NCBI GenBank assembly: GCA_002077045.2
Contig: KZ111149.1
Location: 1-49,915 of the forward strand
Length of the DNA: 49,915 nt
Origin: Rachicladosporium sp. CCFEE 5018
Taxonomy: Eukaryota > Ascomycota > Dothideomycetes > Cladosporiales > Cladosporiaceae
Direction of reading: 5' to 3'
Shown: piece by piece, positions 31,267 through 42,297 of the stretch
Position numbering within the stretch: position 1 is the first letter of the stretch
How the letters are laid out: every line of letters begins with the position of its first letter
Program-made: the position numbers and the translations under genes
The notes under the pieces: model-generated
The model's input: only the letters and a program-made list of their open reading frames with translations
Told to the model about the DNA's origin: nothing
Database searches by the model: none

Positions 31267-34200
31267 CTAGTCCCAGTTCACCTTCAGACCTAAAGGGCAC
31301 AGACGTTAGCACCTCAGTCGACTCGAAACGGCAGACACGACACTTACTCGTAGGAAACGGAAAGAACATATCCCAATCCTCCGTCAAATAAGCATGGAAA
31401 TGCCAACCCTCCGGAATCTTCGCCAAATCTCCCGGCTGGAATTCCTTCAAAACCTTCTTCACACTACTCGGCACGCTCTGCCTTCCACATGCCACAGTCG
31501 CCGGACGCAGATTAGGACAAGCCTTGAAAATCGTCTTCAGCATAGTCGTCAACGCTACCCTCACCATGGGCAGCCCAAGACACTGGTGCGGACCATAGCC
31601 GAGGTGGATGTAAGCGTCCAGCGGCGTGTCGAGGGCTGTGTTGACTTTATTCGGATCGCGCCCCTTGGTGCCGAAGACCTTCGGATCCCGCGATGCGGAT
31701 TTGAGATTCACCATTATCTTGTCACCCGGTTTGAGGTCGTACTTGATGCCGTTGTCAGTGAGAGTCGTGGCTTGTGTCACGTAGCGGAACACGCCCGTCT
31801 CGCCGTTCAGCCGCGAGAACTCCATGAAGTAGTGCATCAGCTTATCGAACGCCTCGGGGGTGTCCTGCTTCGCTAGGTCAGCGACGGCGGGGATATGCTC
31901 TTGCCCTTCGGTGAAGAGGTAGTCGAGAGCTTGGCCGAAGAGCTGGCCTTGGTTTGCGACCATGCCGCCGCAAGTGCCGATGATGTTGCCCCAGACCAGG
32001 CTCTTGACGTCAGAATCAGTCTTCAGCAGCTGCGCGATCATGTGCGCGCCGTAGTCCTTCAACGCCGGACTCTCGCTCGGATGGATCCAAGAAAGGAGCT
32101 TCTCCGCGCCCCAGCCCCCGGCTTTGATAGTGTTGACTTCCAGCTCGAGGGCTTCTCCAAGCTTCTGCGTGGCTTCGTAAGCCGACTGCCGCAACGGGAA
32201 CGACTTCGCCGGGTCGACATCGAAGAAGACGCAGATGAAGACCGCGGCCATGACGAGATACAGCTGCTTCTCCGTGAAGATGCCGTGCGGGAACTTCTCA
32301 GTCTTGAGCGGCAGACCGAAAAGGTCCGCTGAGAAGTGCACGTGGGCCATATTGCCGACGTCGCGGATGATGTCGACTTGGTTGAGCTTGCCGAGTTTGT
32401 AGGAATGCTGCTTCAGCAGCTCGGTGGTGATGTTCTCGTAGTAGGTTTTCACGGCCGTCAACCACTTCTCGTTGCCCTCGGGGATACCCCTTGACGAACC
32501 GCCCCGATAGAGCGCTTTCTCCATGAGCTTCCGCGAGTCGGCGTTGGCGGTGTCGTCACCTGCAAGCATGAAGTCTTTGCCCTTGGTGCCCATGAGGAAT
32601 TCGATTGCCTTGCCCCAGGTGACTTTGAACAGCTCTTGGTTCTCCATGACTTTTGTGGCTGTCTCATAGGAGAAAATGAGGACTGGTGGTTTGATGGGCG
32701 CTGGCTTGTCGAAATTGTACTTGTGGTCTTTGTGCAGACCCTGGAGTATAATGCGCGTCTCACTGGGTATGGTCATCGGGTAATGCACATAGACCGAAGA
32801 TGGGTCGTAGTTATTTGGCAGTGTGCGCATGAAGAGCTTGTACCACACGCAGCCGTTGTCGATCGCCAGGTCGGATGACGCTTCCTTATAGCCCCAGTTG
32901 GTGAGTGACGCAGGCGTGTAGCTAGTTGTGTAGAATCGATCGCCTCGGACAAGTGCGACGGCATCAGATAGTACACCTCTCGACGTGGTGAACGAGGGAC
33001 AGAGTCCCGATCCGGGTTTCTTGGGAATCTTGGCATCTTCGACAACCAGCCCAGGATACAGCTCGACATTATCAGGCGTATCGTAGAGATGCTTGAGCGC
33101 CTCTGCCACCTCAACGTTCTTGGTGATATCGCTGAATTTTCTGTGCGGCTCGAGCTTGAAGTGCTTGCGGAATTCATTCAACGTGGCAAGTTGCCATGTC
33201 CTCGCTTGCTGTATGCCCAGGATCTCGACCGCGCGGAGCACGACGGGGATCTGCTGCGGGCCCATAGCGTTCGCGCAGTCCTCGATACTGCCAGTAAGGA
33301 TTGCGGCAATGTCGTCGTCCTTGAAGTAGCCCTTGTAAGGACCCTCCTCGATGCGTTTGAAAGCTTCCGAGTCCAGTGCCGGAAATTGTCGCCGATTCGG
33401 CTCGAGTCGTTGGTTCTCTGCTTCAATGCCGCCCAGCTTCTTGATGATCTCGTACTGTGGTACCTCGTTCATATTCTTGCCAGTGCCGGCCCACATCTGC
33501 GCAGACAGCTCCTCGGTCCACTTTTCGTCTCGAGCACTGACGGAGGCGTGCCAGCGATAGACGATGTTGAACTCGGCCGAGACTTGATTGCCAGTACCTT
33601 GAGCCACACCAGGTATGTCCTTGCGAGGATTAAGCTGCCAGTTCGAGTCCGTACGATTGAGGTTGAGAATCGTGCGCACGTAGTCAATCAAGATCATGTT
33701 GACGTACAGACCGCACACAATCAAGCGAGCTGTCTGGAACAAGTCGTCTTCGATTTTGTTGAGCGTCTCGCCGTATCGAGGCACGGTCTTGTCACTCGGG
33801 GTAAATCGACCGCCCTCATTGATGGAAGCGAGCTGCTCGACAACGTAGTTGTGGTAACGATTGAACATGATCAAGATGCAGCCTACGCCCGGAGGAAATG
33901 AAAGAAGTCGAGTCTCTGAGAAGCAGTCTGGTATGATCTTTCCATCCTTGAACGTTCGCATGCGTTTCTGATCTTCCCACTTGCTACCGTACAGAGGCGC
34001 GAGGTCGAGGTATGACGAAGTGTCAGATTTGCGGTAGTCATTGTGGTCGGTGCGGAAGACGTCGTGGATGATGATTGATGCGAGGTAGAACAGCATGCTG
34101 GAAATGCGGTTGGGATGCTCTTGAGTCTCTTTCCGAGCCATGAGAGTGTCAAACAGCACGCCGGGATCGGGTAATGTGCCAGACTGCAGTGTCTTCGGCG

Positions 34201-34741
34201 CCACAGTGCGAGCATAGGGCATACCAGCAGCGCCAATCTGAGGGTTCTGGTAGGAGTTCTTGCTTCCGTCAGGTTGGCGGAATTGGTATTCGTCACCCAA
34301 CAAAGTTTGTGGCGGATGGGCGAGATCATTCCAAAGTGTGGTGACGAATTGATCAGTGATCTTGCCGCTGGTGAAATCATCTGGGAGCTTTGCGGCGGCC
34401 TCTACGAGCGCTTCCATGTGATACTTCGTGTCATCGACCATTTTGCCCCCTGCCATTGCGGCTCCTGCTTCCAGCAGTTTAGGGAGTGTGAGACCTTCAC
34501 TGACCAAGTCTTTGCATACGTTGGCGAACTTATCGGCAAGTGAGTCAATGTGCGCCTGCTCGTTCAGCACTGACCCATCACCAGTCTCGGTTGGAAGTGG
34601 TGCCTTGATGGCCTTCAGCAGAGTCTTCAGGTCCAGTAGTGATCCACTGGCTTTGGCCTTGAGCTCCTCGAAGAGCGAGATCTCGGGCTCCGGAGGGCCG
34701 TCATCCCTGGGGTTCGAGCCAGATCCATTGCTCTGCGACAT
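31267..34741 (-). CDS. Psi-producing oxygenase (fatty-acid heme dioxygenase-P450 fusion)
   Basis: Ppo enzymes dioxygenate oleic or linoleic acid in an N-terminal peroxidase-like domain and isomerise the hydroperoxide in a C-terminal P450 domain, yielding oxylipins that govern sporulation. Exon 34741-31348 and a short last exon 31289-31267 are joined by a 58 bp intron (GTAAGT...CTTTAG), giving 1138 residues ending FPFPTSLKVNWD, the family's usual C-terminus. IIIHDVFRTD carries the distal histidine (His226), FNIVYRWHASVS the catalytic tyrosine and proximal histidine (395-398), and YGPHQCLGLPM the P450 thiolate (about Cys1054). Both halves therefore look catalytically competent. An open exon upstream may extend the N-terminus. 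Product specificity (PpoA versus PpoC type) cannot be decided by eye. Confidence 0.93.
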
Positions 34742-34819
34742 GGCTGGGATGTCGTCCTGGTCTGGGCTAATGCATACACGTTAGTATACTGCTCCGAATC
34801 AATCAACGCGACTATTCGA

Positions 34820-35137
34820 CTACACTCTACGAGTCTTGGCGATCTTGAAGCGGTCATCACGGAGTGCTGGCTGTTCGTCGAGCGCCACTGGCTTGGACGG
34901 GCCAAAGTCGGCCTTTGTATCTGTGACCGTTTCTCTGATGATGGTTGCCTGACCAGCGACTCGAATCGGTGGCGCGTCATCCTCAGCTTCGACCTCGAGC
35001 TCCAGATGGGACGTAGGCTTGATTTCGTCCTGGAAAGGCCGAGTGCTGAGCCACTTGTCTTGCAGATGATGGATCCAGGGTGCATATGGTTTATCGGTGG
35101 GCGCATTGCGCAAAGCATGGTGGATCGCATGGCTCAT
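34820..35137 (-). CDS. 105-codon open frame: possible N-terminal exon of the oxygenase or a small separate gene
   Basis: ATG 35137 opens a frame of hydrophilic, protein-like composition (MSHAIHHALRNAPTDKPYAP and on) that stops at TAG 34820. A GTAGAG donor at 34830 and a CCCAG acceptor at 34762 would remove the stop and join this frame in phase to the oxygenase ATG at 34741 through seven extra residues (HQDDIPA). The putative intron contains a perfect TACTAAC branch sequence 19 nt before its end. Such an extension, about 109 residues, is not a usual part of Ppo enzymes. Alternatives are an independent small protein, or a 5' leader whose intron is noncoding. Confidence 0.45.
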   Translation of the reverse strand: MSHAIHHALRNAPTDKPYAPWIHHLQDKWLSTRPFQDEIKPTSHLELEVEAEDDAPPIRVAGQATIIRETVTDTKADFGPSKPVALDEQPALRDDRFKIAKTRRV

Positions 35138-36333
35138 GGTTGGTTACAGTAAAGCATCCAGGCATTGCTCTGACATCAGGCCCAAGGATCACTTCACCAA
35201 TGCGTTCCATGGCATTGTCAATGGAGTGGTGTCGGGCCGCGCGATGCCAGCTTCAGCGCGGTCAAGGACATATATCACGACGCTCCTTCTACGGTGTAAT
35301 CTCTGAGATGTAGCAGGTATGAATGAACTTACACTGTGTGGTGTTTCTTTATCCGAGCTTCGCTGCTGAGAGATACAGCCTGTGATCTGAGAATGAAAGC
35401 AGCGCAATGAACGCTGCAATAGAGAATGCTACAGGATGATAAGAGGCAGTAAGAAACAAAAGATGACCACAGCTCATATCCGCATAGGCTCATATGCACA
35501 GCCAGGACAAGGCAGCTCGATCTGGCCTCGCGCCAGCCTCAGCTGAGGCTCAAGGGGGGGCCATGCAAGCCAGGCGGTAAAGGATGCATAAGGTAGCGGC
35601 GGAGCTGCCGGTCAGACTGTGCCGCTGCTTGACTTTGACCGGCGACGGTTGTGAGTGGTCGATGAGATCCATCTGGACCTTGATCGAGCACCCACGCTGA
35701 TGGCATGGTCTACCTCTGCTGCTCTACACGGGAGTATCGTTCCATGATGCTGCAAGGACCGAACTGCTGCGGCTCAGAGGTGGGGAGCCCCACTTGTTCC
35801 CTCCCCTTCCCCTGCCGAGGCGTGCGTGCCGAACCTCGAGCCTACGCCATGCTCCTGCAGCGTGCGAATGAACTACTTTCCAGCCGTCCACCGATATCTA
35901 CGAGGCAATATCGGCTTGCGTGAGTAGACTGCAGCGAGCGCTCATTGGTGAATTCAGAACCTCAGCTGCGGACCTGCTGCTTTCTGGCAGCCTGAGGCAC
36001 TTTCGAGGGGGACTTAGTGCAAGGCAGCACAATGTTGTGTGGTGCATAAAACAATGTCAAGCTTCAAGCCCACAGACTACATTGATAAGCTGCCTCGGCT
36101 GCATCGAGGACATAGAGGTGGTAGGATGTCATCGAAACCTCTGGTGTTCCCCTATATAAGCTCTTCCAAACTCGCGGTCTTGGGAGAGGGAAATGCAGGC
36201 CATAACTCCATGAGTAACATCGTCTCGGTATATGCTCAAAACTATGTCTGGTGTGCCGTAGTCTCAATGCCTTCAACACAGTAGCACTCGCATACGTTGA
36301 CCTGAGTATTTCTACACAGAACAGCCGCCCAGC
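35138..36333. promoter_or_regulatory. Divergent promoter region between ppo and TSC13, with palindromic motifs
   Basis: The 1.2 kb region holds a perfect 16 bp palindrome at 35535-35550 (AGCCTCAGCTGAGGCT), its half-motif CCTCAGCTG again at 35960-35968, and GCCTGAGGC at 35990-35998. A G7 run follows the palindrome. A TATA box (CCTATATAAG) lies at 36151-36160, about 175 bp before the TSC13 start. No protein-coding frame here is convincing. Confidence 0.55.
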
Positions 36334-37387
36334 ATGGCGACCAAGCCAGTCACCTTGAAGGTGCAGTCAAGAGGTATCACTTGCTCACATATTTAATTCG
36401 CTTCATGTACTCATCACAACACAGGCAAACCCATCCGCAAGCTCCCAACCGAGGCCAAGCTGTACATTCAAGGCAGCACGGGCGACCTCTACCACCGTAT
36501 AGCAGCCGAGTCGGACTTCTCCATACATCGCCTACGGATCACCAAGAGCGATGGCTCGCTTGTGCCCAATGACAAGACCACAACGGTAGCCAGTGTTGGC
36601 CTGCAAGATGGAGACATCGTGCAAGTCAAAGACCTAGGTGAGCCAAACGAACCATATCAGGATATGCCCACCTACTGACAACCCAACGTCAGGCCCCCAA
36701 ATAGCCTGGCAAACCGTCTTCCTGATCGAATACCTCGGCCCCCTCCTAATCCACCCCCTCTTCTACTACCTCCGCCCCCAAATCTACGGCCGCTCAGCCC
36801 TCTCCAAACCCCTCCTCTCCACCACCGCCTCCTCCCCATCAACCCTCCAGACCCTCTCCTTCTGGATGATCATGCTCCACTTCGCCAAACGCGAGCTCGA
36901 AACCCTCTTCGTCCACCGGTTCAGCAACGCCACGATGCCCATGACGAACATCTTCAAGAACAGCGCGCATTACTGGCTCGTCTCTGGCTTATTGATAGCG
37001 TGGAGTTCGTACTCACCTACTTCGCTTACGGCGTCGAATGGTACGCCTGCCATCACGTACGCGGGGCTGGCAATGTATGTTGTTGGCGAGCTGGCGAACT
37101 TGAACGCGCATCTTGAGCTGCGGTCACTGAGATCCGCTGGCGGGACGGAGAGGGGCATACCGAAAGGACTGGGATCCAATCTGGTCACGTGTCCGAACTA
37201 CATGTTCGAATCGCTGGCGTGGGCGGGAATCCTGCTGGTGAATAGAAATTGGGGAACCGCGGTCTTTGTGGCACTGGCAGTGGGACAGATGGGTGTTTGG
37301 GCCAAGAAGAAGGAGAGGCGGTATAGGAAAGAGGGCGCGGGGAAGTATCAGAAGAAGCGGTACAGCATGATACCTGGTGTGTGGTAG
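36334..37387 (+). CDS. TSC13: Very-long-chain trans-2-enoyl-CoA reductase
   Basis: Catalyses the last reduction of each elongation cycle of very-long-chain fatty acids in the ER membrane, feeding sphingolipids. Three exons, 36334-36373, 36425-36637 and 36693-37387, with introns of 51 and 55 bp (GTATCA...CACAG and GTGAGC...GTCAG), give 315 residues. The N-terminus has a ubiquitin-like fold segment (KLYIQGSTGDLYHRIA). The steroid-reductase-like C-terminal domain shows EYLGPLLIHPLFYYL, LHFAKRELETLFVHRFSNAT, PNYMFESLAWAGI and the lysine-rich end (KKKERRYRKEGAGKYQKKR) used for ER retention. The catalytic region is intact and length normal. It shares a promoter region with the fatty-acid oxygenase. 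Confidence 0.95.
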
Positions 37388-37880
37388 AGGATGGGATCGA
37401 CTATAAACATGGGTTGTACAGTACACAGCGCACAGCCTTTCAGCTGTCTAAATGCTCGACCATGGCTCAACGCAGTCGCATGAAATGCTTGCCAGGTAGT
37501 GGTTCTTAGAGCCTGGTTATTGCCCGCCATACACACCCACCTAAGCGTCTCCCGATACGCACAGCGCAGCTTGTGCTCATACCGATTCGGTCGCGGTATC
37601 GGACGACTACATTACCGCACGCTTGAGACACTGACTTCAAAAGTAGATTAATCGCAAGAACTCACGCTTCACTCGTATTCGCACTGCAACACCATCCGGT
37701 GCTACGAGTAACCTTACAGGAGCACAGGGATACTCAGATGTCTGGAATAGCGGATGCGCTACAGCGAGAACGACATTCACGCGAAGTGGGTGATCGAGTG
37801 GACTGCTGAAGGGACCTGAACTTCGCTTCAAAGTATCTTACTACCTCGTACTCTCACAGAACGAGTTCGCCCTCGCGGTA
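37388..37880. other. Convergent 3' region
   Basis: These 493 bp separate the convergent TSC13 and DyP genes. Nothing further is seen. Confidence 0.45.
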
Positions 37881-39384
37881 CTACTTCACATCCGACAGCA
37901 CACCCGTCAGAGCCGACATGGACGGCACAAATGCATATTCGCCACCCCTAGGAACGACGAACGGGTTGATACCAGCCATCGCGAGTGGTCGAGATGGGTC
38001 TTGCGGGAAGAGACCGGTCCTGCGGTCACAGAAGTTAGCACAGCTCACCAAATGCCAGCAGCCACACGAACTCACATATTGATATCGCCACTACTGCTCG
38101 TCTGTCCTAGGATAGCATCAAGCCCAACACCAGACTGCGGAAAGTTCGCGTTGTTGGCCCAGGTCCGCTGCAAGAACGCGAACCCGGCACTGATCGAGCT
38201 CTGATAGCACACAAACAACAATCCACGCTCGCCATTGGGATCCTCAGACAGCTCTTGGCCGTACGGGATACCGCGACGAAGGATCCGAGTAGTGCTGACG
38301 AAGCTGTTCGCTCCTCGTGGACCAAGATCAGATCGCGGATTCGTCTTGCGGATGTGCGCACCCAGCGGACACTTGAAGTTACTCCCCTGATCGAAATCGA
38401 AGTTGTTGATCTGATTCGGATCGGCAGCGATGTTTGTATTGTCAAAATCCGGCGACAAGGCGACCGGACATCCGCTCTTCCAGCGGCCGACAAAGCGTGC
38501 ACCAAGCTGATCAGACCAAGTGCCCAACTTATTCGAGGCGTCGACGAGGAATTTGTTCCAGCCTGGGACATCCTGCTTGAGCTTTCGGAAGCACATGAAA
38601 CTGCCATCTGTCATCCAGTCGGGTTGCTGTTGTTTGCTGCCCTGCCTGTTGCAGAGAATGACGCCAGGATTGATAGTGTCCTGACCAGGAGGGACGTTGT
38701 CGTCTACGCCAGCGATGCCGGGCTGGGAAACGCCGTCGTCGAAGCCGAAGTGCTCGTGGCCGGCTTGGGCGCCTGGGCGGACGACGCCGGAGATGGAGAG
38801 GACTTCGGTGACGATGCCTTGGCCGAAGAGAGACTTGACTTTGACCATCTTCTGGGAGACTTGGTCGGCGCTGGAGCCTGCAACGAGAAGGATGCCATCG
38901 ATAGAGGTCGAAGAAGTGAAGCCAGATTCCCAGGCTGGCTGGTTGGTGCTGCCTGGTGCCAGAGGGTCACCCAGCGACTGCGAGTCGCCTGCAGCGCCAG
39001 CTTTCATGCCATTCACGAACAGAGGCTCTCTGTCTTCGATATTGAGGTCTAGCGACTTCAAAACTGGTGCCATCTACGACTGTCAGCTTCACTTCCTCAG
39101 CGCTCGCACGGACGACTTGCCTTCTTCAGCCCAGCCATGCTGAACGCTATGTTAGCGCCAGCCAGATCGACCAAGCCAGGAGAGTCATTGTTCGCAATCG
39201 CATGGCGAGCAGCAGCCGTGTGTGAGCTATGGCTGATCTCATTCGCGACTTGCTTCAAGCTCTGGCAGAATTGCTTGACGTGAGCATCGTCGATGTGGAA
39301 GAGGAAGAATGTCTCGTTCTTCTTCGGCAGGCCACCGAGTAGAATGTCGCCTTGGACGTTCTCGAGACTGAGTGGTGCTGACAT
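37881..39384 (-). CDS. DyP-type heme peroxidase, one GC-AG intron
   Basis: Dye-decolorizing peroxidases oxidise bulky aromatics and phenols with hydrogen peroxide. Exons 39384-39121, 39073-38076 and 38019-37881 join in phase to 466 residues. The first intron is GC-AG (GCAAGT...CGTAG, 47 bp); the second is 56 bp GT-AG. The signature GFDDGVSQPG (about 198-207) supplies the catalytic aspartate, CPLGAHIRKTNPR the proximal histidine (about 328), and RILRRGIPYG the distal arginine. GLLFVCYQSSISAGFAFLQ is the family's late motif. There is no signal peptide, so it is probably intracellular, unlike the secreted lignin-degrading DyPs of basidiomycetes. Confidence 0.94.
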
Positions 39385-40318
39385 GACTGCTGATGATGAG
39401 TGGAGGAGTGGGATGTGTGTGCATAGTCGCGAGGGATCCGTGGCTCCGTCTTATGTAGACGATCGCATTCAGCTCGTCCCCTCCAGTCCAGACTCAGCCT
39501 GGGCGTTACACCGGGTTACCGTGCAGTCCGCCATGCAGTGTGCGCACATGGCTGCTTGCGCCATGGCTGGCTGAAGCTTTGTCGTAGCCAAGCTAGACTT
39601 CAGGGTTACAAGGCTGAACGCGAGACCGCGATCCTGTCAGCCTGCATGTACCGGTAAGCAGTACATCAAGCCAAGACATTTCTGACAACATCGAAGTCGT
39701 TGATCGTGACAATGCCATCTCTTATCATATTTGTATCTTGTATTGAGATCGTAGTGGGATCGGGTACAGTAGCTCTGTCGCGTGGCCTACAGAGTTCGGC
39801 TAGCCAAAGCTTGTACTTCCGATGTACCACGGTGTACATGCATAGCTACCAAATCCAGTGTGAGCTGACATGTGGGTAGCCGATCCGGGGCTGGCTGATG
39901 ATCTTACAGCTTCTTACTAGATTGAGGCATATAGTATGCCAAGCAACATCCAATGCAATGTGTAGTCGTTGACATCGCATCGGATCATTCTTGCATCTCA
40001 GCGGCATGGCCGAACTTGCCGAAGTAGCATTGCGCACACTGCCGCTGATGTACGCCATGCAGTAGCAGCACTTACCTCTAGACTGTTGTGGCTTGTCTTC
40101 TCCGCAGCTCCCAACGAGTGCGGTAACAACATAGGCTGCTCCAGTCGTGCTAAGTCCTCGCGTTAGAATTCGGTACACCGCATCCTCATCTTATGATGAG
40201 AATTGCGAGGACTTTGACTGTCGCTCATGTTGACGCAGTGATTGCGACGTAGCCACGTCGGCCGAAGCTTCATGAAAGACAGCGATCCGTCCTGTAAACG
40301 TGAAGTTCTGTCGTTCCA
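39385..40318. other. Intergenic, nothing recognised
   Basis: These 934 bp lie upstream of the DyP gene and downstream of the Zn2Cys6 gene. Frames of up to 110 codons on either strand have no domain or splice support. Confidence 0.45.
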
Positions 40319-41744
40319 TCAGACAAGCGTACTTGGCATCCTGGAAGTCTCTCTTTGATGCAGGATCCGCCTGAGTCGTGCAGCCTCTTGCCTGGCAGGA
40401 CCCATGCACCACCATTGCTCAACTTGTCCAGCATAGTCGCACCAAAGCGCAAGTATCCTCATGGCTAATGGGTCCAGCGTCTCGAGCAGCGCGACGAAGC
40501 ACTCTGGCATGCGGCCGATGAACACCATGAGCATTCCAATCTGACTGTTGCCGATGGAAGAAAGTCGAGATAGTCGGTCCAGGTGAGCAAGAGGTATCGC
40601 GTAGGGATTCTCATCATTGTCGGGATCCAGTCGATTGACTTGACACTGTGCACGCAGTATCTCGATCTCAGGGAACGCAGCACTGTGCTCATTTGTTGGC
40701 GTCGGCAGATGGCCTATCTTAGCGCTGTAAGCTTTGGTCTCGACAAAGACTGGGAGCCAGATGCTATGATTGAGATGTGGTCGGAGTACATTGGTACGTT
40801 GCAGGATTGGTATGCCCTTCATTTCACGTAGCCAGGCGAAGTCATTGTCGATCATACTCGCTTGATCGTATCGCGACTTATTGTACAGAGCGAGCATAGT
40901 GTGTAAGTAGCAGCAGGCGAACAGCGCATCTGCATTATCATGGTCGACCCTCTGGCTCAGAGTCGCCGAGAAACCTTGCAGAGATAGTCCACAGTGGAGC
41001 GCAGCGGCAAGACCGTACTTCTTCTTCCAAGGTCTCAATGACTGTAAATGACTGGCCGAGAAGGCAAGCATGCCGTGAAGTAAAAATGTATGCATTACAG
41101 ACAGGCTTGGCGACCAGATCTGCAAGACCCGCTGACATTCGGAAGAGCCTGCCCATGCCTCAGGAGTATCAATGAAATGATCAAACAGCTCAGGTACATC
41201 AGCGCGTGTGTAGGCGTCGTCGGAAGCCTTGAGGTTATTGGGCTGGTCCGCCAGTTCCAGATGCATCAAGATCCTAGCCTTCGCGAGCTCTCGAGGCATA
41301 GGCTCGACAGCGGGATGGCGGTCGCTGTCGAACACAACGGTAGATATATCAGGCAGCGGCGATGTTGACGATGCGGGCGAGCTCGTCGAGACACGGCTTA
41401 GAGATGCCTCGCTACAATCCTCGTGTTTCATGGTAGCGATGCTGCTCGACCGCCTGCCCTCGCCAGGCGCGCCAGTCTTGGGTGGTCGGAAGACACATTG
41501 CACGTTCCGATCTCGACATTGGCTGCACTTCGGCCGTGTTTCGTCGCATTTGATGCGTCGCTGCTTGCATGTGATACAACCTAGCTTCGACTACACAGAA
41601 TCTGTCAGACTCGGTCGTGTAGCATTGAAAGACAAGAGTCAGACTCACCTTGGTGTGCGGTCGTCGAGGCGACGATCGCGTCCTCGGAGGGGCGTTGGGA
41701 TCTTGAATCAGAGCAAGATCGGGTCGCTCAATAACCCAGCTCAT
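40319..41744 (-). CDS. Zn2Cys6 transcription factor
   Basis: A fungal binuclear-zinc regulator. Exon 1 (41744-41649) encodes MSWVIERPDLALIQDPNAPP and on to Lys32; a 58 bp intron (GTGAGT...TGTGTAG) follows, and exon 2 is 41590-40319, giving 455 residues. The zinc cluster begins right after the junction: cysteines 37, 40, 47, 54, 57 and 64 in C-x2-C-x6-C-x6-C-x2-C-x6-C spacing (GCITCKQRRIKC ... CSQCRDRNVQC). A Ser/Thr/Pro linker precedes a helical middle region (SVMHTFLLHGMLAFSASHL) typical of the sterol-regulator (Upc2-like) branch of C6 factors. Its targets are not evident; the DyP gene downstream and on the same strand is a possible but unproven one. Confidence 0.93.
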
Positions 41745-42297
41745 ACTGGCAACGGAAAGAGTGGTGATATGTTGTAGCTAATGTACAGAACCATCAGACG
41801 TAGCATCGCCGTCGCCACACTTGACCTCGGACCTCCGCCATATACAGATGTGGAATACAGATGAAATTGGAGGAAACTGTCTTTCCGACAGTTTCCCTGG
41901 GTACAATTGGAAGTGACGTTCGTGCTCCTAATGATCATGCCTTCCTCATGCGGCGGTACTACTTACGGATGGCCGACTTTATGGCGACTTTGCGACTTTG
42001 CATTGCGTTGCCCAGAGAATGATGAGCTTATTTAATCAATGAGCGGAGCGCAAGTAAACAGTACGTGTTCGGACGCGAGAAGAACTTGTCAAGGATGAGA
42101 GGTAAAATTAGTCGTACATCGACACCACAGCACCGTAGTGCATGGTAAACTAGATCCTGAGGATTGAAACGCCGCCAACACCTTCGCTAAGCCCGGTAAC
42201 TCAACCCAATCACATGTGGTATCATCGGTCCTTCATGCCAGTCCATCAGTCCGTCCATTCCCAAGAACGCCTAAGCTGCCCAACTAGGCATGCACAA
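41745..42297. other. Intergenic between two minus-strand genes
   Basis: These 553 bp contain the promoter of the Zn2Cys6 gene and the 3' region beyond the unknown membrane protein. A TTTAATCAAT-type AT stretch near 42030 is the only compositional feature. Confidence 0.4.

Noticed and set aside
33089..33901. 270-codon plus-strand open frame
   Set aside because: It is antisense to the well-supported oxygenase exon, starts on a weak codon and has no recognisable protein character.
38255..39052. 265-codon plus-strand open frame
   Set aside because: Antisense to the DyP peroxidase exon 2, which has diagnostic motifs; the reverse frame is a shadow of GC-rich codon use.
24335..39384. A secondary-metabolite or oxylipin gene cluster
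   Set aside because: SDR, transporter, Ppo, DyP and C6 factor are interleaved with RPS6, PRPP synthetase and TSC13 on mixed strands, with no backbone synthase.
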